A stretch of DNA of 64,000 nt from Dryomyza anilis (GCA_951804985.1 OX638130.1:41689475-41753474); one strand, 5' to 3'. Shown: positions 34,564-44,622, numbered from the stretch's first letter. A program made the numbers and translations. The notes: a model not told the origin generated them from the sequence alone.

Positions 34564-36110
34564 AAACACGGTATTAATTGAAAAATCAATCTCTGTAAGT
34601 TGTGAATCCCACGTTCGGTGATCCCTTTGGGCTCTTTGACCAATCATGGTTTTTACAACTCTATTTGTTCTCTCCGTCGGGTTCTCTTGAAGGGTGTAGG
34701 GTGCGATAAACCTGTGTTCAATACCATGCTCTCGTAAGTGCTTCTGGACATCTCGGCTGACAAATTGTTTCCCATTGTCGGAAAGGAAAATTTGGGACAC
34801 CCGAAGCGGAATATTATTCTCTCGCGTAAACCATTTGTAGCGTCGGTAGCTCGTCTGGTTAGTACGTTCGACTACGAGCGAAAAGTCGCTGGTGCTTTTG
34901 ACAACGAGCCGAAAGGTCCGCGGTTCGATTCCCAGCGACTGAAAACATCTATTCATAGAACACATTTTTCTGTGCGACGCTACCTTTCAGCAGTAAATGG
35001 CAAACGTACGAGAGTAAAACATTGCCTATGAAAAGCTCTCACCCGCCGTTAGGATTCGGCAATAAACTGCAGGTCCCACCAATTTGAGTACAAATATAAA
35101 ATGGAGAGAGAGCTCGGCCGAAGTTCTATACAGGACTTTAGCGTCAAACTATTATTATTATAAACCTTTAATTACCTTTGCTGCGGTTACTCTTCTCACT
35201 GGAAACAATTCTACCCACTTGCAGAATTTATCAACAAAACACTGGTTTACTAGTGTTCCCTTTTGTTGATCTTGGTAGTGGAAACACAATTTCCCATGGC
35301 CGGAACATTGCATTGATGCCATAAATCCCACAGCTCTGTTTTGTGATACTTTATACCGGGGCATATGTCACAACTTTGTACATGTCGGTGAATGTCATGG
35401 TACATGCCCGGCCAATAATACGAAACTTGTGCTCCTTTGATCATTTGTGCCGTGATGTCCTGCGATTTCGCTATCACGTACTCCATGCAAAATGCGTTGT
35501 TGTTGTGCCCGAGATACACATAACTTCCACTCCGGATCGGCAGAAATTTGGCTTCGTCGGAGAATGTGTCGGAGCAGTCGTTCATTTATGAATTGGTAGT
35601 CAGGGTATTTGCCGGCGTTTTTCCTTACTTTACTCACTTGGCGTTCATACCAATCGTCTGTGGTTTCGGTGCATGTAAGTAATGGTTCTGTTTCGGTGTT
35701 CTGCATCGGGATAAAGAGTCGGCCACCACATTTAAAGTAACGCGCCGATATTCAATTTCGAAGTTAAATTGTTGAAGAGCGCTAATCGCGCCAGACGTCT
35801 TGGTGGATCCTGCAATGAGTGCAACTATTTCAATGAATGCTGATCTGTTATCACCTTAATCACCCCCAAAGTATAGTGAGACACTCTTGTTCAGTCGATG
35901 AGTACTTTCGCTCCATATCGGTGAGAGTTTGGCTTGCATAGGCGATGCTCTGAATGTCTTTGAAATAACACAACCCCGAGCCCCTCTCGACAGGCGTCGG
36001 TTTGTCAACGAATGAGCAAATCAGGGCAGCGGTGGACGGGTCAGGAGTTAGTCAGGTTTAAACTTCTTTAAAAGCAGTTTCTTGCGCGTCGTTCTCGTCT
36101 TTGAGACAGC
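34551..36110 (-). pseudogene. Third Ty3/gypsy: RNase H-integrase remnant
   Basis: On the minus strand, from 36110 down: RNase H words (I-A-Y-A-S-Q-T-L, Y-S-S-T-E-Q-E-C-L), then the integrase zinc region (H-H-G-T, Y-Y-W-P-G-M-Y-H-D, C-D-I-C-P-G), the core around K-W-V-E-L-F-P-V-R-R-V-T-A, and past the SINE the second core Asp in L-S-D-N-G-K-Q-F and the glutamate in N-P-T-E-R-T-N-R. Frameshifts occur near 35380, 35480 and 34780. It is a different gypsy family from the triplicated one, and head-to-head with the plus-strand fragment on its left. Confidence 0.8.
34833..35160 (+). mobile_element. tRNA-derived SINE inserted in integrase
   Basis: A 328 bp SINE. The head has a pol III A-box-like TGGTTAGTACG (34856-34866) and a perfect B box GGTTCGATTCC (34922-34932). 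The body is followed by a tail of ATT repeats. It is flanked by TAAACC on both sides (34827-34832 and 35161-35166), read as the target duplication. Removing the SINE and one flank lines up the integrase frame across the site. The 3' body (CCGTTAGGATTCGGC, GGTCCCACCAATTTG, GAGCTCGGCC) resembles abundant fly SINEs. A second copy lies at 51058. Confidence 0.8.
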
Positions 36111-36268
36111 CATCTCTCAAACATCCGTCAAATACGATTAATATTGCTAGCAACCATCTTTCAAATTTACGATAATGTATAGCAACCATCAATTAAACAT
36201 CTTACAAATAAGAAGATAGTTGTGGAATATTTGGAAAGGGTACTCCATTAGAAAACGCGGAGTAATTT

Positions 36269-36469
36269 TTATTGAATTAAAATAAAATGTATCAAATGTT
36301 TTGTATTTATTCCAGAATTAAAACAGAATCCAGGATATACATCGCCTTTATAAATCTTTTGAAGGCAAAATTGTACAACGACTTGAGACTTCTTCGCGGA
36401 AGAACCAAGTTCGTCCGGCGATGCTGTCATCAAAGTAAACTCTGAATTTGAAGTATACGCGGAGTCCAT
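36269..36469 (-). CDS. Small hypothetical open frame
   Basis: A 66-codon frame starts at ATG (36467-36469) and ends in TAA, with AATAAA overlapping the stop. Composition is protein-like (M-D-S-A-Y-T-S-N-S-E-F-T-L). I see no known domain, signal peptide or membrane segment. It lies just left of the CACAGTG-ended element at 36487, which could have cut off upstream sequence. It may be a fragment of a larger gene or chance. Confidence 0.25.
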   Translation of the reverse strand: MDSAYTSNSEFTLMTASPDELGSSAKKSQVVVQFCLQKIYKGDVYPGFCFNSGINTKHLIHFILIQ

Positions 36470-36486
36470 TGTAAATATAATAGGTG

Positions 36487-37904
36487 CACAGTGTGAGATT
36501 TTCACTATTTAGATAGACAAAAGTAAATTTTTTATTTTTTTTTTATTTTGACAAATATTTAAATGAGGAATAATAGTTAATTGTCCCAATAACAAGAAAA
36601 CTTAATAAAATATTAACAAAATGTAAACATACATATTGTAATGGGACTCCAAATGTCAATGTTTTGTTTACTTTGCAACAATTTGTTTACTTTGCAGGTG
36701 CAAAACTTTGTTCTGGTCAGTGATTTCTCCAATTTTGTTAAATAAAGTTGTCTAAATGCATTTTAAAAAACATTTAAAATTTACTTGTAAAAATTAAAAT
36801 AATTTTAATCATGGTTGAAGTATATACAGGTTAAGTCATCTTTCAAAATTCAGTCGCCATTTACTTTTTTTTGAAAACGGTTTGAAAGATTCAACATTTG
36901 TTTACGAATATTTTAAAACAAAACATTAATGCTTTGTTTACAACTTCATAAAAACAAATGATATTCAAAATTTTAAAATAAATAAATTTCAACATTTTGC
37001 CAACTTTCAAGATTGTTTTGGATCCAAAAGAAACAGTGATTGGCAAAAGTGAATGTGTGCAGTGAAATTTTATTGAAATCTACAATTTGCAATGCAAAAA
37101 AGACTATAACCCGAAATTAAAGTTTAAAATGACAATTAATTTTAGTATTTTGAAATTTTCTTCTTGACATTCTCAGCACACTGTATGTCAATTAAACGTC
37201 TAGATGGTCTAACCTGTATATACTTCAACCATGAATTTTAATATTCGAATTGAAAATAATAGTTTTAATTGTAAGTATTTCGGAAAAAGTGTCTGTAGAA
37301 GTTTTTTTTCTTATTCCACATTATTACGATGTTTGATTACATTCACAATAACAATGAACATTTTCACTTTTAGAAAAACAAAATTCTGGCTGCACATATT
37401 TGCAAGCCCCATACCACTTTTTTTCAAATTACTGCAATGACTTTGTCTGTCTTCTGTAAGCAAATTTTTGATATTTGGCTAACAATACATATAGTTTGTT
37501 TAATGTTAAAACGTGAGATAACAGCTTCTATGAATATTTCCTGATTTGGTCCATTTAAAAATAGATCATTTATAAATCAAAAACCCGTTAAAGTTACAAA
37601 AGCGGGCTTAATGACAGAAATGTTATCATTATTTTAAAACCCCATAAAATTACGAAAAATTTGATTTATAAACACTTTTTTTAAATAATTTATTCAGATA
37701 CAATATTAAATAAAGTTTTAACCATGCAGAATTAAAACAAAATTTTACAAAAAATGCCAAATTCGGATATATATATTTCCCAAAATGTACCCAAATACTC
37801 CTAAGTGGATTCCTTCACTGTGGTGAAAAAATTATTAGTCTACCTTCCCTAGATTTTAAAATATAGACTTTTGTCCAGCTAAATAGTGAAATTCTCACAC
37901 TGTG
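36487..37904. mobile_element. DNA transposon with CACAGTGTGAG inverted ends
   Basis: The first 38 bases (CACAGTGTGAGATTTTCACT and on to ACAAAAGT) match the reverse complement of the last 38 at about 35 positions. The 1.42 kb between is AT-rich without a transposase. The flanks (AGGTG and CGACG) do not form a clear target duplication. The ends begin with CACAGTG, as in Transib-like termini, but the superfamily is uncertain. A MITE sits inside. Confidence 0.7.
36810..37233. mobile_element. MITE with 24 bp inverted ends and 9 bp target duplication
   Basis: A 424 bp element. Both ends read CATGGTTGAAGTATATACAG GTTA inward (24 identical bases, then partial match to CATCT). The 9-base word AATTTTAAT flanks it at 36801-36809 and 37234-37242. 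Duplications of 8-9 bp suggest the Mutator or Merlin groups. No transposase is present. It is nested in the element 36487-37904. Confidence 0.8.
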
Positions 37905-38080
37905 CGACGCACGTTCACACATTCGTATAGCAACTGAACGAGTGGCAATCGACTCTCTCATTACAGTCGGCCACTCCTGACATTACAGCGACCTCGCTTC
38001 TCATCATCAGAATCGTCATCATTATAAAAAGTCATCATCATCAGGCAGACACCTTGTCCGTCACAAATACATATTTTAGC

Positions 38081-38320
38081 GTTGTTTTCAACGTGAACTA
38101 GGCAAATCTTAGATCACGTATTCGTCGTCGTTCAGAACTTCAATAATGACAACTCGTCATTAGAAAAGGGACTCCAACTTCTACGAATCTCCATATTTTG
38201 GGGTTGTTTTCAACGAGAACTAGGAAAATCTTCAATCACGTATTCGTCATCGTTCAGAACTTCAATAATGACTATTCATCATTAGAAAAGAGACTTCTAC
38301 GAATATCCTAATTACGAATA
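38081..38320. repeat. ~122 bp tandem duplication
   Basis: Two units beginning GTTGTTTTCAACG (38081 and 38203). Both contain ATCACGTATTCGTC and TCGTTCAGAACTTCAATAAT followed by CATTAGAAAAG. The two units differ by scattered substitutions. Confidence 0.8.
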
Positions 38321-38338
38321 TAATAATTTCATAATATT

Positions 38339-39503
38339 GAATATCTATTTTTAGAATGGTCAAAATGGTTGCAGGCAGTGTGACCAGAGTGGAATATAAT
38401 ATTCCACTAGTGGAATATTTTACAACCGAAATGAATTTTTTTTTTCATAAAATATTCGAATATAAAAGTGGAATATATATTTTTTGAAATAGAATATTTT
38501 TCTTTAAATATATTCTTTTTATAAATTGTATTTCCTCTTTCATTTTATAAGGAATTTAGTTAAACTTCGTTTAATAAAGTTATGCGTTATTTTTTGTACT
38601 AATTCTGTTGTTTGTGGCGCGAGTTCTATTTTTGGTATTCATTTTACAAATTTTTGGTAATTTCAAATATACCATGATACAAATACTTAAAGGTACGATC
38701 ACTCTCTAATTTTTATATAATGTTCTTATTTATTAGCATAATGTTTGTGAAGTTCAGTTTATAAATCATAACAAAATCGAACATTTAAAAAATATCACAT
38801 ACAATTCTATAAATATCAAGGTATGTGTAGAATCCATTTTTTTTTTAGATTCAAAACCACAATTTAACAGTCAAAGAAATTTTAAAACTAATATTCATTT
38901 ATTCTTTAAATACAAATTTAATTTTTGAACATTTTTTAAACAACTTAAAATTTTCACAGATTTTCTTAGTGTAGAGTGATCGTTTTTAATTTGTAACTTT
39001 ATTATTATTATTGGAATTAGGTATGTTTTTTTTAATAAAAAAATGTATACTGGATGTTTTTTTTCGAAATTTTGCGAAATTGTGATACTTCAAAAATAAA
39101 TAGTTCTTGTTGATTCGAATGCTGATCCTCTAGGTCAATATAGTTGCAAAATAATTTTTTCTGGTGTCAGTTATATAAGGAATTTAGCGATGTATTTTAT
39201 TCAGGTTTACATTTTTTTAAAATTATGTTTATAATTATTAAACTATTATAAATTTTCCATGGTCAATTTATAATTTTGATAAATTCATTTTATTTAAAAA
39301 ATATTACATAAACATATCTAACAAAAATATTGATATGACATTAATAGATATTATGAAAGTGGAATATAAAAATGGAATATAAAATTTGAAAGTGGAATAT
39401 TTATATTCCATTTTTTGGTAGTAAAAGAATATTTTCTTATACATCTTCTGGTCGCACTGGTTGCAGGTCACACATACGATTCATAAATGCTCAAATACCT
39501 ACC
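38339..39503. repeat. Host repeat segment interrupted by hAT; empty copy at 40097
   Basis: The flanks of the hAT element (38339-38375 and 39468-39503) joined together match the uninterrupted segment 40097-40167: TATTTTTAGAATGGTCAAAA, GGTTGC, then CGATTCATAAATGCTCAAAT and ACCTACC. The second copy is therefore the pre-insertion site. Confidence 0.8.
38376..39459. mobile_element. hAT-type non-autonomous element
   Basis: A 1084 bp element with ends CAGTGTGACCAGAG.. and, inverted, CAGTGCGACCAGAAG... It is flanked by a perfect 8 bp duplication GTTGCAGG (38368-38375 and 39460-39467). CAG-initial ends with 8 bp duplications are the hAT hallmark. The interior is AT-rich with several GTGGAATAT words and no transposase frame. 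Confidence 0.85.
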
Positions 39504-39529
39504 AACGCTGAAGAATTTCCATTCATTTG

Positions 39530-40012
39530 ATACCCATATTTACATATGGGTAGGTGCACCGAATTTCGATTTATTTTTTTTTGGGGAACCACAAGTCGTT
39601 TCGCGGGAGAACATTATTTTCAGCTTGAAGTCAATATATATTTGACCAAAAAAAAGTTTAGCTGAACACGTATAGAGTAAAATTCACCAGAAGATGTGTT
39701 TTATATGATAAATTTGAACATAAGTGGTCGGTTCACAGGTCATAATGGACTGATAATTCCCATTTTCACTGACAGACAGCGTAGATATATAAGTAATCTA
39801 AATTAGGAGTTTCATTTATTTAGCTCTTTTAGTTTTTCTGTAATCGTGATTTCAACAGACGGACAGACGGACAGACAGACAGACGGACATCGCTAAATCG
39901 ACTCAGGAGGTCATGCTGATCAAGAATATATATACTTTTCCATACCAGAGATGCTTCCTTCTGGGTGTTACAAACGGCCCTTTCACTCTTAGTGTAGGGT
40001 ATAAAAACTAAG
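39530..40012 (+). repeat. Dispersed fly repeat with (GACA)n and GGTATAAAA end
   Basis: It contains a GACGGACAGACAGACAGACG tract at about 39858, then CATCGCTAAATCGACTCAG, TGATCAAGAATATATATACT, GATGCTTCCTTCTGGGTGTT and a terminal AGTGTAGGGTATAAAAA. I know this arrangement as a very common dispersed repeat in fly genomes. Orientation is given by the TATAAAA end. It has no coding capacity. Confidence 0.65.
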
Positions 40013-40096
40013 AACTATATCTGCTATCGACGCGTTGCGACGAGTAGTCAAAATAATCATTGTCCGTCATCCGGTATGATGCGTCAGTAAATAAAA

Positions 40097-40167
40097 ATAT
40101 CTATTTTTAGAATGGTCAAAATGGTTGCGGGGCACACACACGATTCATAAATGCTCAAATACCTACC
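40097..40167. repeat. Empty target site matching the hAT flanks
   Basis: Uninterrupted version of the sequence split by the hAT at 38376-39459. It reads GGTTGCGGGGCACAC where the occupied copy has the GTTGCAGG duplication. Confidence 0.8.
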
Positions 40168-40434
40168 TACTTTGTGTTTTATTTTCTATGCTCCTTTTTG
40201 TGGACTGTTTTTTTTTATTTTTCAGTATCGGATTTATGGCTGAATTGCACGTGACGTGGAGGCTGCGCTGCTTTGCGTCAAAAAATGAATATGAATACCG
40301 CAATACATAACTATTATGAACGTGTTTATTATATCAAGTTCGCACAAATTGTGCGATTCGTATATACGAAGAATAGTTCATAAATAGAATGATTTTTTCC
40401 ATATATATTATGAACGATGTCGCAATTAACGGCG

Positions 40435-41165
40435 CACACTGGTCCAAAAGTGAAAAAAGCTGGCCAAAATTCAATACTTTTTTTAAATTAGAATGCAAAC
40501 AATAGTATTATAATTCACTTATAAACATTCCAGGCCATAAATGCGTCCAAGAATTTTATTCGAAAAAACTACTCTTTTTCAGATATTAACTCTCAAGGTA
40601 AGTACTTTTTTCATTAAAAAAAATGTATGTTTTAGTGTGTTTTGATTTTAAGATTACTGCTAATTAAGATTACAATTCATATTATATTATGATAATTATA
40701 TAAATAGATGTTTTAAGAATTTATAAAACAACAAAAAACGCAACTAGTCGAAAGAAGCAATAAGATATCATACAATATATGTTAGCCTCTAAAACAAAAA
40801 GTAAATTGTTAAAATTTGTAAAAAAATTGGATTTTTAATATAAAATAGAAATGGATATGAGAGGGACGATAAAAAAGATTAGTATTCCTCATCAATGTCG
40901 TCATTATCATCTTCTCCTTCATCTGCGTTTCTTCTATCTCTTAATATTATCCATATTAAACTAATTCCTTATAAATTGTATGTTCATATTTGACTAAATA
41001 AAAAATATTTTGAAATTTTTCTAAACAAAAAAATGTGTCAGACCATTGCAATTTTTATACCGAATCACGCGAATTTGAATCACACATTGAACGTTTAATT
41101 GTCTTTAATCAAAATAGACGATTTTTAGAATTTTGGCCAGCTTTTTTCAATTTTGGACCACTGTG
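40435..41165. mobile_element. Transib-like element, shorter and inverted relative to the gag copies
   Basis: A 731 bp element. Its left end CACACTGGTCCAAAAGTG and right end (reverse complement) CACAGTGGTCCAAAATTG are the same terminal repeats as the 1343 bp copies. Flanks are CGGCG (40430-40434) and CGGCA (41166-41170), a GC-rich 5 bp duplication with one change. A short acidic frame at 40860-40945 (minus) may be the old transposase tail. It is an internally deleted, independent insertion. Confidence 0.75.
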
Positions 41166-41171
41166 CGGCAT

Positions 41172-41309
41172 TCATTCCATTTGTGAACAACTTTTTTCTG
41201 ATATTTTTTCCTGCACGTCGTCCATGTCGTCGTCTAATTCGATTTCTTCAGCGCCCACAACATCAACTAAGCGTTGAATTAGTTGTGCCTTCACGACAAA
41301 CGTTTGCAT
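41172..41309 (-). pseudogene. Short gag-like N-terminal fragment
   Basis: A 45-codon frame (M-Q-T-F-V-V-K-A-Q-L-I-Q-R-L-V-D-V-V-G), followed by an acidic run E-E-I-E-L-D-D-D-M-D-D, ends at 41172. The leucine/arginine pattern resembles the SAP-like N-terminus of some insect gypsy gag proteins, but this is a guess. It ends two bases from the Transib-like element, so it was probably cut by that insertion. Confidence 0.35.
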
Positions 41310-41365
41310 CTCCCTTTGTCGAAGTAACTGCGTCAACTACCGGCATCTCCAATAATAGCAGACAT

Positions 41366-42390
41366 CAATATGGAAGAACTCCTAGATAAATGTATTGAGG
41401 ACTTAATAATAAAACCACTAATGACCAAAAAGTATATTGACGTTATTTTTGTGATTATAAAAACAAGCGAAATAGAAGTAACCCTCAAAAAACTAAACAC
41501 ATTTCAAAAAAATATACACTTCACGAAGGAAGAAGAAGAAAATGGAAAACTACCATACCTGGATACACTGATTATAAGACAAGGAAACACATTTAAAATT
41601 GACTGGTACCATAACCTATGGCCTCAGGACGAATAATAAATTTCTACTCAAAACATTCAAGACGAATGATTTTTAATACAGCAGCAAATCTAATTAGGAG
41701 AATATTGACCATAAGTGACAAACAATTTTATAAAAACAACATAAATAAAATAATGACCATACTACAAAATAACACATTCCCCAAGAAGACCATATTAAAT
41801 CTACTTGACAATTTCCAAAAACAGACCACAAAATCACCACAGGACAACCCGCCGAAAATTTATAAATGCATGACATACATACCAGGATTATCGGATAGAT
41901 TCATCGGATCCGACATGTACAACAAAAAAAAATACAAAATAGCGACCAAAACAGATAACACACTGAGAAGGATTTACAGCAATACAAAAAGCAAAATTGA
42001 CAATATGGAAAAATCGAATGTCATATATAAAATAACCTGCAACGGAGACGGGTCCAGCGTATGCAAAAAGGTATATGTTGGGACTACAAAAACACAATTA
42101 CGGACGAGAATATCGTGTCACAAATCAGAACACAAAACGAATAGCAGACCAATTGAACAAAAAACCCCATTGCACAAAAGAAAGCCACGCTCCTGACTTC
42201 AAAAACATGGAAGTATTACAAGAAGAGACTAAGACGATACACATTAGAAATGCTACATATAATAAACCAATCAACAGAGAAAAGACTAAACTTCAAAACA
42301 GACGCGGACAAATGCGCTCATATTTACAGAAACTTAGTGGAGAAACAAAAGCGACGAAAAAACAAAATCAGTGGACAATTATAAAGTGAC
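41366..42390 (+). pseudogene. Penelope-like element: RT C-terminus and GIY-YIG endonuclease
   Basis: The first part has the Penelope RT words K-Y-I-D-V-I-F (the Y-x-D-D box reads Y-I-D-V) and G-K-L-P-Y-L-D-T-L. A frame change near 41620 leads into A-S-G-R-I-I-N-F-Y-S-K-H. The GIY-YIG domain follows: V-I-Y-K-I-T-C, then V-Y-V-G-T-T-K-T-Q-L and R-I-S-C-H-K-S-E-H. Another shift near 42110 precedes K-E-S-H-A-P-D-F. The 5' part (N-terminal RT) is missing. The copy is inactive. Confidence 0.85.
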
Positions 42391-42600
42391 GAGAGAAGTT
42401 CGTGCGCTGTCTACAATTAATGTTAAATCTAATTTTTATGTTTAACTATTATTTTGTAAGTCTAGTATATTTAAATTGTTGTTCATAGTTAAGATGTTTT
42501 TGACGTTTTGTTAAATTTGTTAAATGTATTTTTTCAGTTACCCCTGAAGATGACTTTCTACGTAAGTTGAAATATTGGAAAAAATAAAATAAATTAAAAA
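42391..42600 (+). other. Penelope 3' untranslated end with hammerhead-like core
   Basis: After the last coding block there is AT-rich sequence and then CCCCTGAAGATGACTTTCTA with a following AAGTTGAAATATTGG. Within it, CTGAAGA (42544-42550) and GAAA (42569-42572) fit the hammerhead ribozyme core CUGANGA..GAAA, separated by a pairing GACTT/AAGTT. Penelope elements are known to carry hammerhead motifs. The cleavage-site side is not convincing here. Confidence 0.45.
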
Positions 42601-42694
42601 TCAAAATATATTGTTTTTTAATTTTAAATAGCGGACCTTGAGTCTATTCAAAATATATTGTTTTTTAATTTTAAATAGCGGACCTTGAGTCTAT
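42601..42694. repeat. Exact 47 bp tandem duplication
   Basis: The unit TCAAAATATATTGTTTTTTA...GCGGACCTTGAGTCTAT stands twice without a mismatch (42601-42647 and 42648-42694), right after the Penelope tail. Confidence 0.95.
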
Positions 42695-43085
42695 TTCAAT
42701 AAACCTATAATATTTTATTTATATAGAAAATTTATTTATTTAAAGTTTTCTATATGTATTTTTGATGCGTAAATATGTCACGCATACAATTTCAAAAAAT
42801 ATATCTATTAATTCCTGTTCCCTGAAAAATAAATACAGTATTTAATATTTTATTTCATCATAATTAAACAAAATATGAAACTATATATCGACGCCTCTTA
42901 CGAAAACCCACACGTTTCAATTTGCTTACGAAAAACGGCACTTTAAAAATAAAATTTATTAAAACAATTTTATCCACGAAAAGAAGCATTAAATTTTATT
43001 AGCCACGAAAAGAACTTCATACACATTTTCTCCACATACAGAAGCATAACTTTATATTTCCCACGAACAGAAACACATTTATATT
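42695..43085. other. AT-rich stretch
   Basis: No gene seen. Several CCACGAA(A/C)A(G)AA words recur at 42975-43075 (for example CCACGAAAAGAAGC, CCACGAAAAGAAC, CCACGAACAGAAAC) at about 35-60 base spacing and again near 44648. Confidence 0.4.
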
Positions 43086-43093
43086 GTATCTAC

Positions 43094-44614
43094 TAGGGAT
43101 GTCAATCCCGGACTATTTTTCAATCCCGAAATTTCGGGACTAAAAAATTTGAATCCCGGGATCCCGGGATTAGTCCCGGGATTTAAAAATATAATAGCAA
43201 AGACATAAAATAACCATATCTGTGTTTAAATAATAAACAATTATAATGCTTAAGTCAAACAAAAGTCATATATTCAAATGCATCTGTTTTAAGGTTGGGT
43301 ATTCAAATATGGTATACTAAATCCGCGATATATAAACCCCAGTTGATCATCAAACATTTTTTTAATTCTTTTTATTTAAAATTTATTTTTTAGTACAAAT
43401 ATAAGAAAATTAAAATTTTGAATGAACAACAAAATTTGTTATTGGGATATTGGTTTTTGTGGAAAACAATATTTTATAAAAAAAAATATAATTTTAAAAA
43501 AATAAATAGTTTTAAAAATTTTGAAATATTTGAACTTTTAATTTCAAAATTATTTAAGTTGTATCTGATTTAACCGGTTATTGCAACCAAATCTCAAACG
43601 ACGATGTTGACTTGTTCATGGGCAATAACTATTTTAATTTTTATTCAATGGCTGTTTAGTCTTTTTATAAAAAAAAGTGTGTTTTTAAATGCAGTGAAAA
43701 ATGCAAAATTAATAAATTGCATTTTTCTCCAAACCATTACGTATACGGAAAAAACTAAAAACGCAGTTCGAATCAGTACATTAAAATTATATAGGCATGA
43801 TATGAGAAAATGATTGCCGAACAGTGTTATTAGTCGAAAGTGACGTAATTTTTAAAAATGTGTGAATTTGTTCAAAGTCAAAAAGCATGTAATTCATTAT
43901 TATTTACGTCAGTGTTTTAAGATTTTAGTCCATTAAATCCAAGGATTGAAACCGTAACCGAAACCGAAACCGATATCCGTTTAAAACCGATATCCATTTA
44001 AAACCGAAACCGTTATACGAAAATCAGAAATAAACCGTTTCGGTTTTATACCAGTTTAAAACGGTTTTTAAAAAAGCATAAAAAGAAACAGGAAAACATA
44101 TTTTATTTTATATAGAAGATCTTAAGTACAAGGCATGTTTAATGTCATTTAATAAAATTTTGAATTCCCAAAATAAAAATTTTTTCTTGTACAATTTTCG
44201 GCGAGCTAGACTAAGCTTATGTCCCATAGTGCAATGTTAAGTTATTTGAAAAATATGGAACTAAAAGAAATTTTATACAAAAACCGAAATCAAAACCGAA
44301 ACCGTAACTTGGAACCGGTATACTGAAACCGTTTCGTAATAAAAACCTAAAACCGAAACCAAAACGCGGAAAAAACCGAAATCGAAACCGTTATTCGTTT
44401 AGGTTTCAAACCTTGATTAAATGTTAGATTTACTTTTTCACAAAATGTGTACACAAACATTGAAAGACTTTTGAATAAACTATTAAAAATTGATCTACTA
44501 GCGTTTTTTGTAATCCCGAAAATCCAGGGATTTAACGATGATCCCGGGATGAGTTTTTCGGGACTGTTTTGACTCAAATCCCGGGATCCCGGGATCCCGG
44601 GATTGATATCCCTA
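43094..44614. mobile_element. hAT-type element with TAGGGATGTCAATCCCGG ends
   Basis: A 1521 bp element. Left end TAGGGATGTCAATCCCGG, right end inverted TAGGGATATCAATCCCGGG. The perfect 8 bp duplication GTATCTAC flanks it (43086-43093, 44615-44622). The subterminal regions are packed with the palindromic words ATCCCGGGAT and TCGGGA. No transposase remains. A smaller hAT is nested at 43940-44415. Confidence 0.85.
43940..44415. mobile_element. Nested hAT-type MITE rich in AACCGAAACCG
   Basis: A 476 bp element with ends CAAGGATTGAAACC and, inverted, CAAGGTTTGAAACC. Flanks are ATTAAATC (43932-43939) and ATTAAATG (44416-44423), an 8 bp duplication with one mismatch. Both subterminal arms carry many direct and inverted AAACCGAAACCG words, which could bind a transposase. 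It lies wholly inside the larger hAT. Confidence 0.8.
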
Positions 44615-44622
44615 GTATCTAC

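Noticed and set aside
34845..34935. Functional tRNA gene
   Set aside because: The A and B boxes are too far apart, a cloverleaf cannot be formed, and the region is the head of a SINE with a tail and target duplication.
43604..43813. Open frame inside the larger hAT as a transposase remnant
   Set aside because: No hAT dimerisation or catalytic motif is visible, and the composition follows AT bias.
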